From: Candidatus Endobugula sertula
Lineage (GTDB): Bacteria; Pseudomonadota; Gammaproteobacteria; Pseudomonadales; Cellvibrionaceae
Direction: 5' to 3'
Assembly: GCA_001723645.1 (NCBI GenBank)
Contig: MDLC01000009.1
Span: 23,824-87,823 of the forward strand
DNA: 64,000 nucleotides
The stretch's first letter is position 1, and every line of letters starts with the position of its first letter. The notes under the pieces are model-generated. The model had not been told where the DNA came from, made no database searches, and saw only the letters and a list, made by a program, of their open reading frames with translations. Below are positions 55,299 to 63,933 of this stretch, one piece after another. The translations under genes and the position numbers were made by a program.

Positions 55299-58200
55299 TT
55301 AATTTTTTTCCTGCACGGTTTTCATTTTCTGTTCAAGGTGTTGATTCTGCTCATTCAGGGTTTTAACGGCCTCTAACAGCACTGCGCTCAGGTGGGCGTA
55401 TTTAACTTGCTTAAAACCTTCCTCGTCAGTGTCCACCAATTCGGGAAATTCGAGTTCCACTTCATCGGCAATTAAACCTATTTGGGTGTCCTTACTCAGG
55501 TGCCGGACTTTCTCATGGTCGCTCCACTGGAACGAATAAGCGCTAATGCCCTGTAATTTATCCATCATATTAGCTAAAGACGCCAAATCAGTCTTTAAGC
55601 GTTTATCGGAAAGCCAATAACCAGCACCAGCACTGTCGGAACCATCATTACCAGACCAAACAGTCTTGCCAGTGGAACTATCAAAATAAACACCATCACC
55701 ATAAGGAGGTTCAAAACGCAGTAATGGGTAAACCGAGTCAGAAGGTCCACCACCCTGCATTTCTTTAATCGTCCATCCACCGATTTTTAATTCCGTCGCA
55801 GTGATCGTGCCATTAACATCCAGTCTTGTCCCCGGTGTTGTGGTGCCAATACCGACATTGCCATTGCGATCAAATGTCATCCGGGTCCGCGAGGTACTGA
55901 AATCCCATGAGTCACTAATTTTTAATTTAGCGTTACCATTATCGTTATCGATTCCCATACTCCAGCCACTCACGTTTTGGATATCCCAGGAAACGTAGGG
56001 GTTCCCGGTGCCACTTCCAGCCACATGCATTAACATTATGGCGTCATGACTGGCGCTGGGATTGTAAATAGACAGGCCATTGTCGGCGGGATAAGCCGTA
56101 TTGTTAGCGGTGATACTCAATGGCGCCGTGGGGTTGGGCTGGCCTATGCCGACTTTGCCACCGGTTATCGTCATTGCAGTGACGTCGTTTTCCCGCAGTT
56201 CGATTCCCTCACCGGAAGCGCAATTCAAATACGTTCTGCCGGCGGAATTTTGCAAGAGCACGTAGCTTGTCTGGCCAATATAGTCAATATGGCTAAAGCC
56301 CGCATAGTCGGGCCACCCCATATCACCCAGCGCCGCCCGTCCAATCCGGGCCATTTTGTCCTTATCCGGAAACACGTCCAGGGGATATTGGGGGCTTGTG
56401 GTGCCAATACCGACTTTGCCAGCGGATATTGTCATTGTCGAGGTATCGTTCTCCCCTACTTCAATTCTCTGACCGGAAGCGCAATTCAAATACGTGACTC
56501 CGGCGTGATCTTGCAAGAGCGCATAGCTTGTCCGACCAATACAGTCAATATGGCTAAAGCCCGCATAGTCGGGCCACCCCATATCACCGAGCGCTGCCCG
56601 TCCAATCCGGGCCCTTTTGTCCTCATTCGGAAATACGTCCAGGGGATATTGGGGGCTTGTGGTGCCAATACCGATATTGCCATTGTGATCAAATGTCATC
56701 CGAGTCCGCGAGGGACTGAAATCCCATGAGTCACAAATTTTTAATTTAGCGTTACCATTATCGTTATCGATTCCCATGCTCCAGCCAGTCACGTTGTGGA
56801 TATCCCAGGAAACGTACGGGTTCCCGGTGCCACTTCCAGCCACATGCATTAACATTATGGCGTCGTGACTGGTACTGGGATTGTAAATATGCAGGCCACT
56901 ACTGATGGGATCATCCGTAGTGCTAGCGGTGATACTCAATGGCGCCGTGGGGTTGGGCTGGCCAATACCGACTTTGCCACCAGTTACTGTCATGGTGGTG
57001 GTATTGTTTTCCCGCACGTCAATTCTCTGACCGGAAGCACAATTCAAATACGTGACTCCGGCGTGATCTTGCAAGAGCGCGTAGCTTGTCTGGCCAATAT
57101 AGTCAATATGGCTAAAGCCCGCATGATCGGGCCACCCCATATCACCGAGCGCCGCCCGTCCAATCCGGACTCTGGTGTCCTTATCCGGAAACACGTCCAG
57201 AGGATATTGGGGGCTTGTGGTGCCAATACCCACCTTGCCATCAATAATCAACTTTATGGTTTTACTCCCATCACCATGAATGCCAAAGCTGCCTTCACTG
57301 GCGCTCCCGGCGTACATAATATTGGCATTCTGCCAACTGCCTGAATCCAATTGCCAGTCGCCGTTGCCAAACTTAATCGTGCCATTAACCTGCAGTGGTA
57401 CGGTTGGCGTTTGCGTACCAATACCCAGCTTAGCGTTATCTTCCATGACCACCCCGCCAGTACTGTTAGCCGCTTTGCAATTAGATAATCTAAGTATCGC
57501 ATTATCGCAACTATAAACACCGCTGCCGCTGTCAGTGGCAGTGCAATCGTAGACGCTAAGCGTTGAGTCATCGCAATGATAAACCCCGCCACCTTTGGCT
57601 GCATTATTATGGTGCAGTTGATTGGCCGTAATAAAACGCACACCGACGACACCGTAAATACCACCACCATCAGCACTGGTATTGTGGTTAACAATTTTGC
57701 AATTGAGCAGGCTATGGCTACAGTGTTCCAGGTGGAAAGCACCGCCAGCGGTGGCGGAAGTGAGACTGCCACCGAGATCACCGACATTGCCACGACCATC
57801 AAAACTCCAGCCACGCAATTGAATGCCCGTCACTGGCTTAGAAGCTGTGCCCTTGACTTTGATTTGAGTAGCGGCGTTATCTTTCACCACCAGCGTATCT
57901 TCCTGATTAAAACCGATAATGCTGACGTTGTCCTTAAGCATAATACTATTTTTAAGGATATAAGCCGGCCGAGCATTAAAGGTGTTTTGAGGATTATTAC
58001 CGATGCCTCCCCAGGCACCACTGGCAATATCTGAGCTAATATAGGGTGTGGTGATATCGAAACTGTTGGTAGTGACATGGGTAATGGTAAAGGTGCCATT
58101 ATAGTAGCGACTCTGGCTGATCAATACGGTATTGCCGTTGCTTAGGCTGTGGGCAGCACAGGTGCAGGTCACTTTGTTACCGGGCTGGGCTGTGGAGTCG

Positions 58201-59084
58201 GCAAATGCGGTAATGGCTTTGTAGCGGGTAGTGCTCCATTTAGCGATGCCAGTAGCGATAAAGCTGGCATTAATATCAAAAGTGTTGGTAGTCACATTGC
58301 TCACGCTGTGGTTACCATTATGGTGAGTACTTTCGATAATCACAATCTGGGCGCCGTTCCTCAAGCCGTGAGCGGCAGCGGTACAGGTCACCTTGCTAGC
58401 CGGTGAAACGCTGGAATTGGCGAAGGCGGTGATCTCCCGCATCATCTGCCAGCGGCCTCTATCGTTGGGCTCGTAGGCCCCCTGGATGGGACTGAGGACA
58501 ATGGTACTGTTGGCGGCGATAATGGTGTCGGTGCCCTGATTAAATACAGTGTCAAATTCCCTCTGGTTGTGAACTTTGACAGTATTGGGGCCAAGTAGCA
58601 TGGTGTCTTTGGCCGCCGGAGCCACCAATGTGCCACTGCCATCAATAACGATATTCCCAGCATCAGTACCGGAGAACGTCAGGTCGAAGGCCAGCAGGAA
58701 GTCAGTATCCGCCACTTTCTCGGCCAGTTTCTCGCCACTGGAGGCGTAAATCGCAAACAGTTCCCCGCTCTCTAAGAAAAAACCAATTTCGTAGATGGGA
58801 TAGACGTTGGGCACATCCGCACCTTCGTCCTGTATGGTGGCAGTTAAATGCAACTGATTTTGTTTGTTACCAATGAGTTCACCACCCGCGACAACTGCTC
58901 GCTGAATTTCGTGCCTGAGGGCAGTCATGTCTTTTGTAGCGGTATAAGGTCCACTACCCGCGCCGATTTGACCGTCACCCACCGCCACTTGGGTGATGCG
59001 GGCAAGCATGCCACGGTTTTTGGCATCGACCAGGGCGGTAATACCAACGTCGGTAATAATGGGTTTGAGTGTATTTTTACTCAT
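55299..59084 (-). CDS. Tail fibre with tail-fibre N-domain and C-terminal S74 chaperone
   Basis: The 1261-aa protein opens with a DUF3751-like tail-fibre N-terminal domain (residues 1-165, starting KPIITDVGITALVDAKNRGM). A beta-helical pectate-lyase-like part follows (about 330-540). Then come repeated units of two kinds: DVFP(D/E)KD..R.RIGRAALGDMG, three copies, and NPTAPLSITA...HVAGSGTG, two copies. It ends with an S74 intramolecular chaperone in which SDKRLKTDL begins at S1159. Homotrimers of S74 proteins fold and then cleave off their C-terminus. The stop at 55299 follows a run of seven A (55303-55309). Removing one base would extend the frame with MDTLEARIAQLERL to a stop at 55250, the usual coiled-coil end of this domain. 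Host-surface recognition is the expected role. Confidence 0.88.
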   Translation of the reverse strand: MSKNTLKPIITDVGITALVDAKNRGMLARITQVAVGDGQIGAGSGPYTATKDMTALRHEIQRAVVAGGELIGNKQNQLHLTATIQDEGADVPNVYPIYEIGFFLESGELFAIYASSGEKLAEKVADTDFLLAFDLTFSGTDAGNIVIDGSGTLVAPAAKDTMLLGPNTVKVHNQREFDTVFNQGTDTIIAANSTIVLSPIQGAYEPNDRGRWQMMREITAFANSSVSPASKVTCTAAAHGLRNGAQIVIIESTHHNGNHSVSNVTTNTFDINASFIATGIAKWSTTRYKAITAFADSTAQPGNKVTCTCAAHSLSNGNTVLISQSRYYNGTFTITHVTTNSFDITTPYISSDIASGAWGGIGNNPQNTFNARPAYILKNSIMLKDNVSIIGFNQEDTLVVKDNAATQIKVKGTASKPVTGIQLRGWSFDGRGNVGDLGGSLTSATAGGAFHLEHCSHSLLNCKIVNHNTSADGGGIYGVVGVRFITANQLHHNNAAKGGGVYHCDDSTLSVYDCTATDSGSGVYSCDNAILRLSNCKAANSTGGVVMEDNAKLGIGTQTPTVPLQVNGTIKFGNGDWQLDSGSWQNANIMYAGSASEGSFGIHGDGSKTIKLIIDGKVGIGTTSPQYPLDVFPDKDTRVRIGRAALGDMGWPDHAGFSHIDYIGQTSYALLQDHAGVTYLNCASGQRIDVRENNTTTMTVTGGKVGIGQPNPTAPLSITASTTDDPISSGLHIYNPSTSHDAIMLMHVAGSGTGNPYVSWDIHNVTGWSMGIDNDNGNAKLKICDSWDFSPSRTRMTFDHNGNIGIGTTSPQYPLDVFPNEDKRARIGRAALGDMGWPDYAGFSHIDCIGRTSYALLQDHAGVTYLNCASGQRIEVGENDTSTMTISAGKVGIGTTSPQYPLDVFPDKDKMARIGRAALGDMGWPDYAGFSHIDYIGQTSYVLLQNSAGRTYLNCASGEGIELRENDVTAMTITGGKVGIGQPNPTAPLSITANNTAYPADNGLSIYNPSASHDAIMLMHVAGSGTGNPYVSWDIQNVSGWSMGIDNDNGNAKLKISDSWDFSTSRTRMTFDRNGNVGIGTTTPGTRLDVNGTITATELKIGGWTIKEMQGGGPSDSVYPLLRFEPPYGDGVYFDSSTGKTVWSGNDGSDSAGAGYWLSDKRLKTDLASLANMMDKLQGISAYSFQWSDHEKVRHLSKDTQIGLIADEVELEFPELVDTDEEGFKQVKYAHLSAVLLEAVKTLNEQNQHLEQKMKTVQEKN

Positions 59085-59168
59085 GGTGTTATCCTTTTTT
59101 AAGAGGGATAGGCAGCGATATGGGGCTATGGACGGTCTGCCGGATTTGGTGCGATAGGATGATTAATA

Positions 59169-59297
59169 TTATTTGAGGTTTTTCTTCTGGAACCACGACA
59201 AGTGCGGCACCACGTAGGTAACCCAATCTTTGTCGTCGATCTCGTTTTTAAGGCCACGCAGGTTATTATTCGTGAGGTTGTGGATCACATGGCTCAT
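59169..59297 (-). CDS. Small hypothetical protein, effector-locus fragment
   Basis: This 42-aa reading frame runs from ATG 59297 to TAA 59169. It ends WVTYVVPHLSWFQKKNLK and contains the segment NNNLRGLKNEIDDKDW. It lies between the severed effector tail and the fibre gene, on the same strand. It may be a fragment of another payload or a tiny immunity-like gene. No family is recognised. Confidence 0.35.
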   Translation of the reverse strand: MSHVIHNLTNNNLRGLKNEIDDKDWVTYVVPHLSWFQKKNLK

Positions 59298-59306
59298 GCT
59301 TCAGGT

Positions 59307-59660
59307 TTATATATAATCGTTAAATATCAGCTTCACAACCTTCAACATTTTTTCGGTTAGCGCTTGTTTTTCTTGAAGAGCGTCAATAGCCTCTTTTACC
59401 GTGCGTGTGGGTTTTAATAGTTTTGCTACTGCCTTCTTTTTCGCTTTATCATTAATGGTAGAATTGATAAACATTTGCACATCCATTTTATTAGCCGTGG
59501 CGCCAACTCGGCTAGCTTTAAACATTTTCTGTAGTTGGTTGGCTTGTGTGAGCAGAAAATCATCATTTACTTTGCCTACATAGTTACTTAGGAATTTTCG
59601 GTATTGCTCACTTTTATAGGGATTTGAATCAGCTGGCACTTTATCTTCGCTCCCTGTCAT
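59307..59660 (-). CDS. C-terminal part of the DUF4157 effector, severed by an in-frame TAA
   Basis: This 117-aa stretch is in the same frame as the effector gene upstream. The two are separated only by TAA at 59679-59681 and six further codons (EAYLWQ), with no ribosome site for an independent start. It is a Lys-rich helical segment (FLLTQANQLQKMFKASRVG, ...AIDALQEKQALTEKMLKV). It is most likely the original C-terminus of one 563-residue effector. If translated alone, it would be an unrelated helical protein. The split is discussed with the upstream entry. Confidence 0.5.
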   Translation of the reverse strand: MTGSEDKVPADSNPYKSEQYRKFLSNYVGKVNDDFLLTQANQLQKMFKASRVGATANKMDVQMFINSTINDKAKKKAVAKLLKPTRTVKEAIDALQEKQALTEKMLKVVKLIFNDYI

Positions 59661-59678
59661 TTGCCATAGATAAGCTTC

Positions 59679-60998
59679 TTATTCCATCAGATACGTGTGT
59701 CTAGGAGCATCCTTCTCTTCTGTATATTTATTGTTAGCTACTTGTTGGACATGCACATATTCATGCCCGAGTATCCTGATAATATGAACACCCCCACTAT
59801 GCTTACGCTCAGGCTCATAAGTCTTTAATATTCTACTAAACCTGTTTTTGTCAAATGCTATAACATCGTTCACAGTTGTCGCATTCGCACCTAAATTTCC
59901 GCTCTCAACTTTTATTTTACCTATGCCCTTCCATCCGTAATACTTCGCCACTCCCCACAGTGCCGATTCAGGATCTTCGATAATTTGATCAACGATTTCT
60001 TTCCTTTCTTTCTGATATTCATCTATCAATTTTTTATCAGTCTTGTTAAACATTAATCTGTCCTGCTTGGACAAATCAAGTAATGCACCCGATTTTTTCG
60101 CTGACCTTGCGGTTGCTCTGGTTTCCTCTTGGTTTTGATTTTTTGCATCGCTCTCTTTTTGCTCTAACATCGTTGCTACGGCTGCTTTTACATTCGGCCA
60201 AGGGTGTACCACATTTTCTGCGGTAGCCAGGCTAATTAGCTTTTGTTTTATTGTATGCTGAAGATTGTCAGAAACTTGTTGCATGCCCTTTTCGCTTTGC
60301 AAATAGCGAATAATTTCATTTACATCATCATCATAGTTATATGCTTCATTACCACCACCTACTGTCTTGCCATTTGAATTTTTGTATTTGGCCTGTATAC
60401 ACTGGCTTACAGAGCTAGGGATTAGCTCTGCCATCCGTGGTATCATGCCTCTATGGGTGCCATTTGCACCACCTACAATACGATGGGTATGCCTTGTGTA
60501 GTAAGGCGCTTCCCTTATTTTTCTAAACTCATCATTCATCGCATCGGCTTCTCTCTCTAAGCCGATATCATTATTTATCGTAAGCCCGCCCTGTATTTTC
60601 GCGGTTGGACGTACGCGCCCCTGTTTTTGCTGCACCACATGCCAAGCTTCGTGGGGCAGGTGCCGCTCCTGCCCTGGCCCTAGGTGGATATTCGTTCCCT
60701 GAGTATAGGCCAAGGCCCCGATAGAATCCGGTTTTGCCGAATTACGGTGCACCTTGACATCTGATAGGTCTATACCGTCGGCAAACTGTTCCATAGGGGT
60801 TTTTACAGTATCGGGCAAGCCGGTTATATAAGCGCCGGTGTGCGTTTGCATATCTGTATTGAAATTGTCACCTATTGCCGCCCGCACACTGGTTGGCGCA
60901 GATTTTCGTTGTATCACCTTTCCTTGATGTTCTTTCCGGAGTTGCTTGTTTTTGCACCTGGATCTTTTCAAATATTTGGGATGTGCATAATCGTACAT
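59679..60998 (-). CDS. DUF4157-domain injection-system effector with second HExxH motif
   Basis: The 439-aa product shares MYDYA....LK.SR.K at its start, and CIQAKYKNSNG at 200-210, with the effector at 41109-42824. DUF4157 occupies about residues 75-160 with HEAWH (116-120) and LEREAD (147-152). DUF4157 proteins are cargo of extracellular contractile injection systems. A second metallopeptidase-like site occurs near the end, HEYVH (412-416), inside a helical C-terminal domain. The frame stops at TAA 59679. The residues beyond it would supply E-A-Y in the position where gluzincins carry their third zinc-binding glutamate, so a G-to-T change may have inactivated or shortened the toxin. Placement next to the fibre and gpI genes fits a cargo gene. 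Confidence 0.7.
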   Translation of the reverse strand: MYDYAHPKYLKRSRCKNKQLRKEHQGKVIQRKSAPTSVRAAIGDNFNTDMQTHTGAYITGLPDTVKTPMEQFADGIDLSDVKVHRNSAKPDSIGALAYTQGTNIHLGPGQERHLPHEAWHVVQQKQGRVRPTAKIQGGLTINNDIGLEREADAMNDEFRKIREAPYYTRHTHRIVGGANGTHRGMIPRMAELIPSSVSQCIQAKYKNSNGKTVGGGNEAYNYDDDVNEIIRYLQSEKGMQQVSDNLQHTIKQKLISLATAENVVHPWPNVKAAVATMLEQKESDAKNQNQEETRATARSAKKSGALLDLSKQDRLMFNKTDKKLIDEYQKERKEIVDQIIEDPESALWGVAKYYGWKGIGKIKVESGNLGANATTVNDVIAFDKNRFSRILKTYEPERKHSGGVHIIRILGHEYVHVQQVANNKYTEEKDAPRHTYLME

Positions 60999-61080
60999 AA
61001 ACTGTTACCTCAATGAGAACATAGAGAGTGCGGTCAATTGCAGAATAAAAGTCCACAACCCAAAAACTCACTTACATCTA

Positions 61081-61584
61081 TTACCCATTAATTACCGCTG
61101 CCATCGTAAAATGTTTGTAATTGACGACTTTACTACTGGCAGCCAGACGCATATAGCTGGTTTGCACTAGGCTCAAACTAAAACTGTAGTGGCTGCGCAC
61201 GGGTTTGACCGAGTCGATGGCTTGACGTAGTTTATTGTCGAGTTCTGCTGTGCCTGCACCGGGGGTGTTACCGTTGATCAGCATATTCAGTCGAAAGGTA
61301 TGCGGCGGTCCATTGGGTGTTTGCTGCCACCACTCAGTGAGTGTGATGCTGACATCAGCAAACGCTTTAAGTACACTTTGTATGCTGGCTTTAGTGCCTT
61401 TGTGCTGGTGAATAAAAGCATTTTTACGGATCAGTTCACGTCGCCGAATGGATTCGTTTACCGGATCGTTTGGATTGCTAAACCAGACATCACCGGAAGT
61501 AGACCATGCCAACCAGGGTAGTAAGGAACTTAGACAGCGGGAAGGGTCCCATAGGCTGTCGATTAATATGGGCAATTGATTCAA
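61081..61584 (-). CDS. Phage tail protein I (P2 gpI-like baseplate protein)
   Basis: The 167-aa product matches the P2 gpI family. It has the segment LPWLAWSTSGDVWFSNPND, then RRELIRKNAFIHQHKGTKASIQSVLKAF, which carries the invariant H..KGT...I motif near residue 60, and a later ITLTEWWQ strand. The C-terminal part, with DNKLRQAIDSVKPVRSHYSF, is also typical. GpI joins J to the fibre in the baseplate wedge. The gene order J - (small beta-domain gene) - I - effector - fibre differs from P2's J-I-H only by insertions. Confidence 0.85.
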   Translation of the reverse strand: MNQLPILIDSLWDPSRCLSSLLPWLAWSTSGDVWFSNPNDPVNESIRRRELIRKNAFIHQHKGTKASIQSVLKAFADVSITLTEWWQQTPNGPPHTFRLNMLINGNTPGAGTAELDNKLRQAIDSVKPVRSHYSFSLSLVQTSYMRLAASSKVVNYKHFTMAAVING

Positions 61585-61608
61585 GCGATCACTAGTGAGT
61601 GATAGATA

Positions 61609-62013
61609 TCATTCCAATGCACTGGCACTGGGAGGTAACAAATGCTCATTGCTCTTCAATGGGCGACTGGCATACAGATGTTGTGTTTCCTTGGCATCAG
61701 TAACCCAAACCAGTAGATGGCTGGCACCACTAGGGATAGGGGTATTGGTAAATATATGTAGTAAGGGCTGTTGGTAGACGTAATGGGGTTGTGTTTCGCT
61801 ACCAGTATTCAAAGAGCCGTATGCAACAATTTTACTATTCACGGCAAGCTTATTCTTTTCACTACGCCCCCAGTGCAGTTCAACAATTCGCAGATCCCGA
61901 CGGCTACGGTCGTGATGAATGTTCAAAGGTCCGTTAAGCACACCGGGAGTGGTTGCAGTATTTACAAAGGCTATGGCATTAGTCTTTTGGTTAAGGGGGG
62001 TAGATGTGGTCAT
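61609..62013 (-). CDS. Stand-alone copy of the locus's recurring beta domain
   Basis: The 134-aa product is a divergent single copy of the ~90-residue domain found in the J-like protein and twice in the tail-terminator protein. It has IAFVNTATTPGVLNG followed by the HWG..EKNKL strand and the closing IPSGASHLLVWVTDAKE. No signal peptide is present. It lies directly between the J- and I-like genes, so it probably forms part of, or decorates, the baseplate. The domain is not one that I recognise from known injection systems; a carbohydrate- or surface-binding Ig-like fold is a guess from the strand pattern. Confidence 0.55.
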   Translation of the reverse strand: MTTSTPLNQKTNAIAFVNTATTPGVLNGPLNIHHDRSRRDLRIVELHWGRSEKNKLAVNSKIVAYGSLNTGSETQPHYVYQQPLLHIFTNTPIPSGASHLLVWVTDAKETQHLYASRPLKSNEHLLPPSASALE

Positions 62014-62094
62014 AGAATGATCGCTTGTTATGATTTTCTGATTCTGATAGTGACCCTCAGGGTTCTAAAATATGCCGAAATAACGGTTAGGATC

Positions 62095-63507
62095 CTAAAT
62101 CTTTACACTGACTCCATTTCGCATTTCACCAAATTCGTTTTTGGTAAAGACTATTAGATGAGTCGCTCTGGCAGGAATCTTAGTATCGTCTACAAAGTGG
62201 TAAGTGAGTGTGCCACCTTTGGCTATTTCGACAATGGGTGGCAATGCGTAACGGACACTGACCTGGGTATTATCCAACGCGCGATTGACTGCGGTGACTA
62301 CGCCAATAGCATTGTTTAAACGGTAATCTTTATCTTTTATATAAATAATGTTGCCATCGTTACTGGTGATCGACAGGGATGCTACCGGATGGTGGTCGAG
62401 GGTGAAGGTGTTGGTATTTTCCATAAACGTATAATTTTTGGAGCCTCTAGGCAATTTCTCAGCATTATTGGCTCCCCAGTACAGCACGTAGTGAGTAATA
62501 TCGTGATCCTCAATAGCGGCGGTGATGGTCGCAGTACCGCTGATGTGACCGGAGGTGGTTGCGCTATTGGTAAAGACGATACCAACCGCCATATTACTTG
62601 GTGAGCTATAAGGCTGTTCCCAGTAGTTAATGGTACCAAGCGTACCGTAGGGAGCCTGATAACGTTCGATTAATAGATCCGTCGCAGGCTGGTGTAACTC
62701 AACGTTTTGCACTCCTGGCTGGTAAAAAGCAGCAAATAGCCCGGCGCGAGTAATATCCACCCCAATACCATGATGCTGGTTGAGAAAGGACTGGACCACT
62801 GTTTTAGCAGCATTTAAAACATCCTGAGCACCTACACCAGAAAACATTTGCAAGCTGGCATTGACGGTAAATGGCACGATTTCTGCCGAGTTAACCCGTA
62901 CTTGATCAGTAATGGGGCGGATTTTGTCATCGTTAAGCGTGGTGTTGACTGTATCAACCAGATTGCTGGAAGCATGACCATTACCTTTTTTACTGAGAAT
63001 GCGTACATCGACAATCCCTGGTGATTCCGAATAGACCGATACGTCTTTCACTAAAGCAGACGCCGATAGCGCATGGAAGATGTAGGCACCTTTAGGACCA
63101 GCAGTGGAAAAACCTTCAAATGCCAATTGTGTACGGGTACGTAGGCGTTCGTCGTCTTCATAGGTCGGTGGCACTGGTGGCGAAGCATTGGGATCACCGG
63201 GGTCAGTTTGCAGACGAATGATATTCACCAGAGCTGCCAGATTATCCAGGTTGCTGCCACTGGCGGTGGCCAACATCACCCCACGAGCGGCTTCGTTAAT
63301 GCGTTGGCGCAAATGCATTTCCCGATAGGCAACGATTTGCAGCAATTTGCTGATCGGGTCGCTCTCGGGCAAACCGTTTACCGCCAGCTCTGGCGCCAGA
63401 CTCTGCAACTCGGTTTTAGTCGCTGCCAACAGGGTTTCGTAGTCCAGTTTCTCAACGATACTGGGGGGCGGCAGTTTGGAGAGGTCGATAGTGGTAAATA
63501 GGCTCAT
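62095..63507 (-). CDS. Baseplate protein J (P2 gpJ-like) with C-terminal beta domain
   Basis: Residues 1-300 of this 470-aa protein match the baseplate wedge protein gpJ/Afp11 family. The start is LPPPSIVEKLDYETLLAATKTEL, then SDPISKLLQIVAYREMHLRQRIN, GSNLDNLAALVNI and the STAGPKGAYIFHALSAS...VKDVSVY region. From about residue 305 a locus-specific extension follows: IVFTNSATTSGHISGTATI, YVLYWGANNAEKL and DDTKIPARATHLIVFTKN, which is a copy of the recurring beta domain, interrupted by an extra ~60-residue segment containing YIKDKDYRLNNAIGVV. The core family is secure. The extension is not part of standard gpJ and may expose a binding surface at the baseplate. Confidence 0.88.
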   Translation of the reverse strand: MSLFTTIDLSKLPPPSIVEKLDYETLLAATKTELQSLAPELAVNGLPESDPISKLLQIVAYREMHLRQRINEAARGVMLATASGSNLDNLAALVNIIRLQTDPGDPNASPPVPPTYEDDERLRTRTQLAFEGFSTAGPKGAYIFHALSASALVKDVSVYSESPGIVDVRILSKKGNGHASSNLVDTVNTTLNDDKIRPITDQVRVNSAEIVPFTVNASLQMFSGVGAQDVLNAAKTVVQSFLNQHHGIGVDITRAGLFAAFYQPGVQNVELHQPATDLLIERYQAPYGTLGTINYWEQPYSSPSNMAVGIVFTNSATTSGHISGTATITAAIEDHDITHYVLYWGANNAEKLPRGSKNYTFMENTNTFTLDHHPVASLSITSNDGNIIYIKDKDYRLNNAIGVVTAVNRALDNTQVSVRYALPPIVEIAKGGTLTYHFVDDTKIPARATHLIVFTKNEFGEMRNGVSVKI

Positions 63508-63528
63508 GGGGATGATCCTGATAAATGG

Positions 63529-63900
63529 TTAAAAGCCTGATTTCAGGGTATTACTGCTGTTGACGGTGAGTGTGTTACCGTTCTTTCCCACTGCTTTGTC
63601 ACCATGCAGCAAAACATTGTTTCCAGATTCTTTTAATGTGCTGGGTTTTGCCTGCAGGATGATCGTTTCGGAATCGGTCATAGTTTTGCCAGAACTGGAG
63701 TCTGTGCCACTAAAACCAAATGTGCATTGGGCTTTGTATATCAAGGGGGTACCGTTGTATTTTAATTTGTTGTGGCTTGTATAGCGCACTGGCTCTGCAA
63801 CCTTCCAACTACCTTGAACCGTGGGTTCTAACGCGATGGAGGAGGTACTGGTACTGGGTGTGGGTATTACATCACCTTCTTTGGCGACTCTTTTTGTCAT
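63529..63900 (-). CDS. PAAR-like spike-tip candidate
   Basis: The product is 123 aa from the ATG at 63900, which follows a purine-rich site and is preferred over 63942. It has an N-terminal VAKEGDVIPTPS segment, a central strand region YKAQCTFGFSGTDSS and the ending LLHGDKAVGKNGNTLTVNSSNTLKSG. Short Gly-Asp turns with beta strands and a position immediately before gpJ are as expected for the PAAR-like tip in eCIS loci (Afp10 region). No clear HxH zinc site is visible, so the family is uncertain. It is the first gene of the locus in this window. Confidence 0.5.
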   Translation of the reverse strand: MTKRVAKEGDVIPTPSTSTSSIALEPTVQGSWKVAEPVRYTSHNKLKYNGTPLIYKAQCTFGFSGTDSSSGKTMTDSETIILQAKPSTLKESGNNVLLHGDKAVGKNGNTLTVNSSNTLKSGF

Positions 63901-63933
63901 GGAAAGACTCTTTAGACATTTATAGTCATAACG

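Noticed and set aside
56046..57344. Two similar plus-strand ORFs that look like duplicated genes
   Set aside because: They mirror the repeated cassettes of the fibre gene on the opposite strand, so their similarity is a consequence of those repeats.
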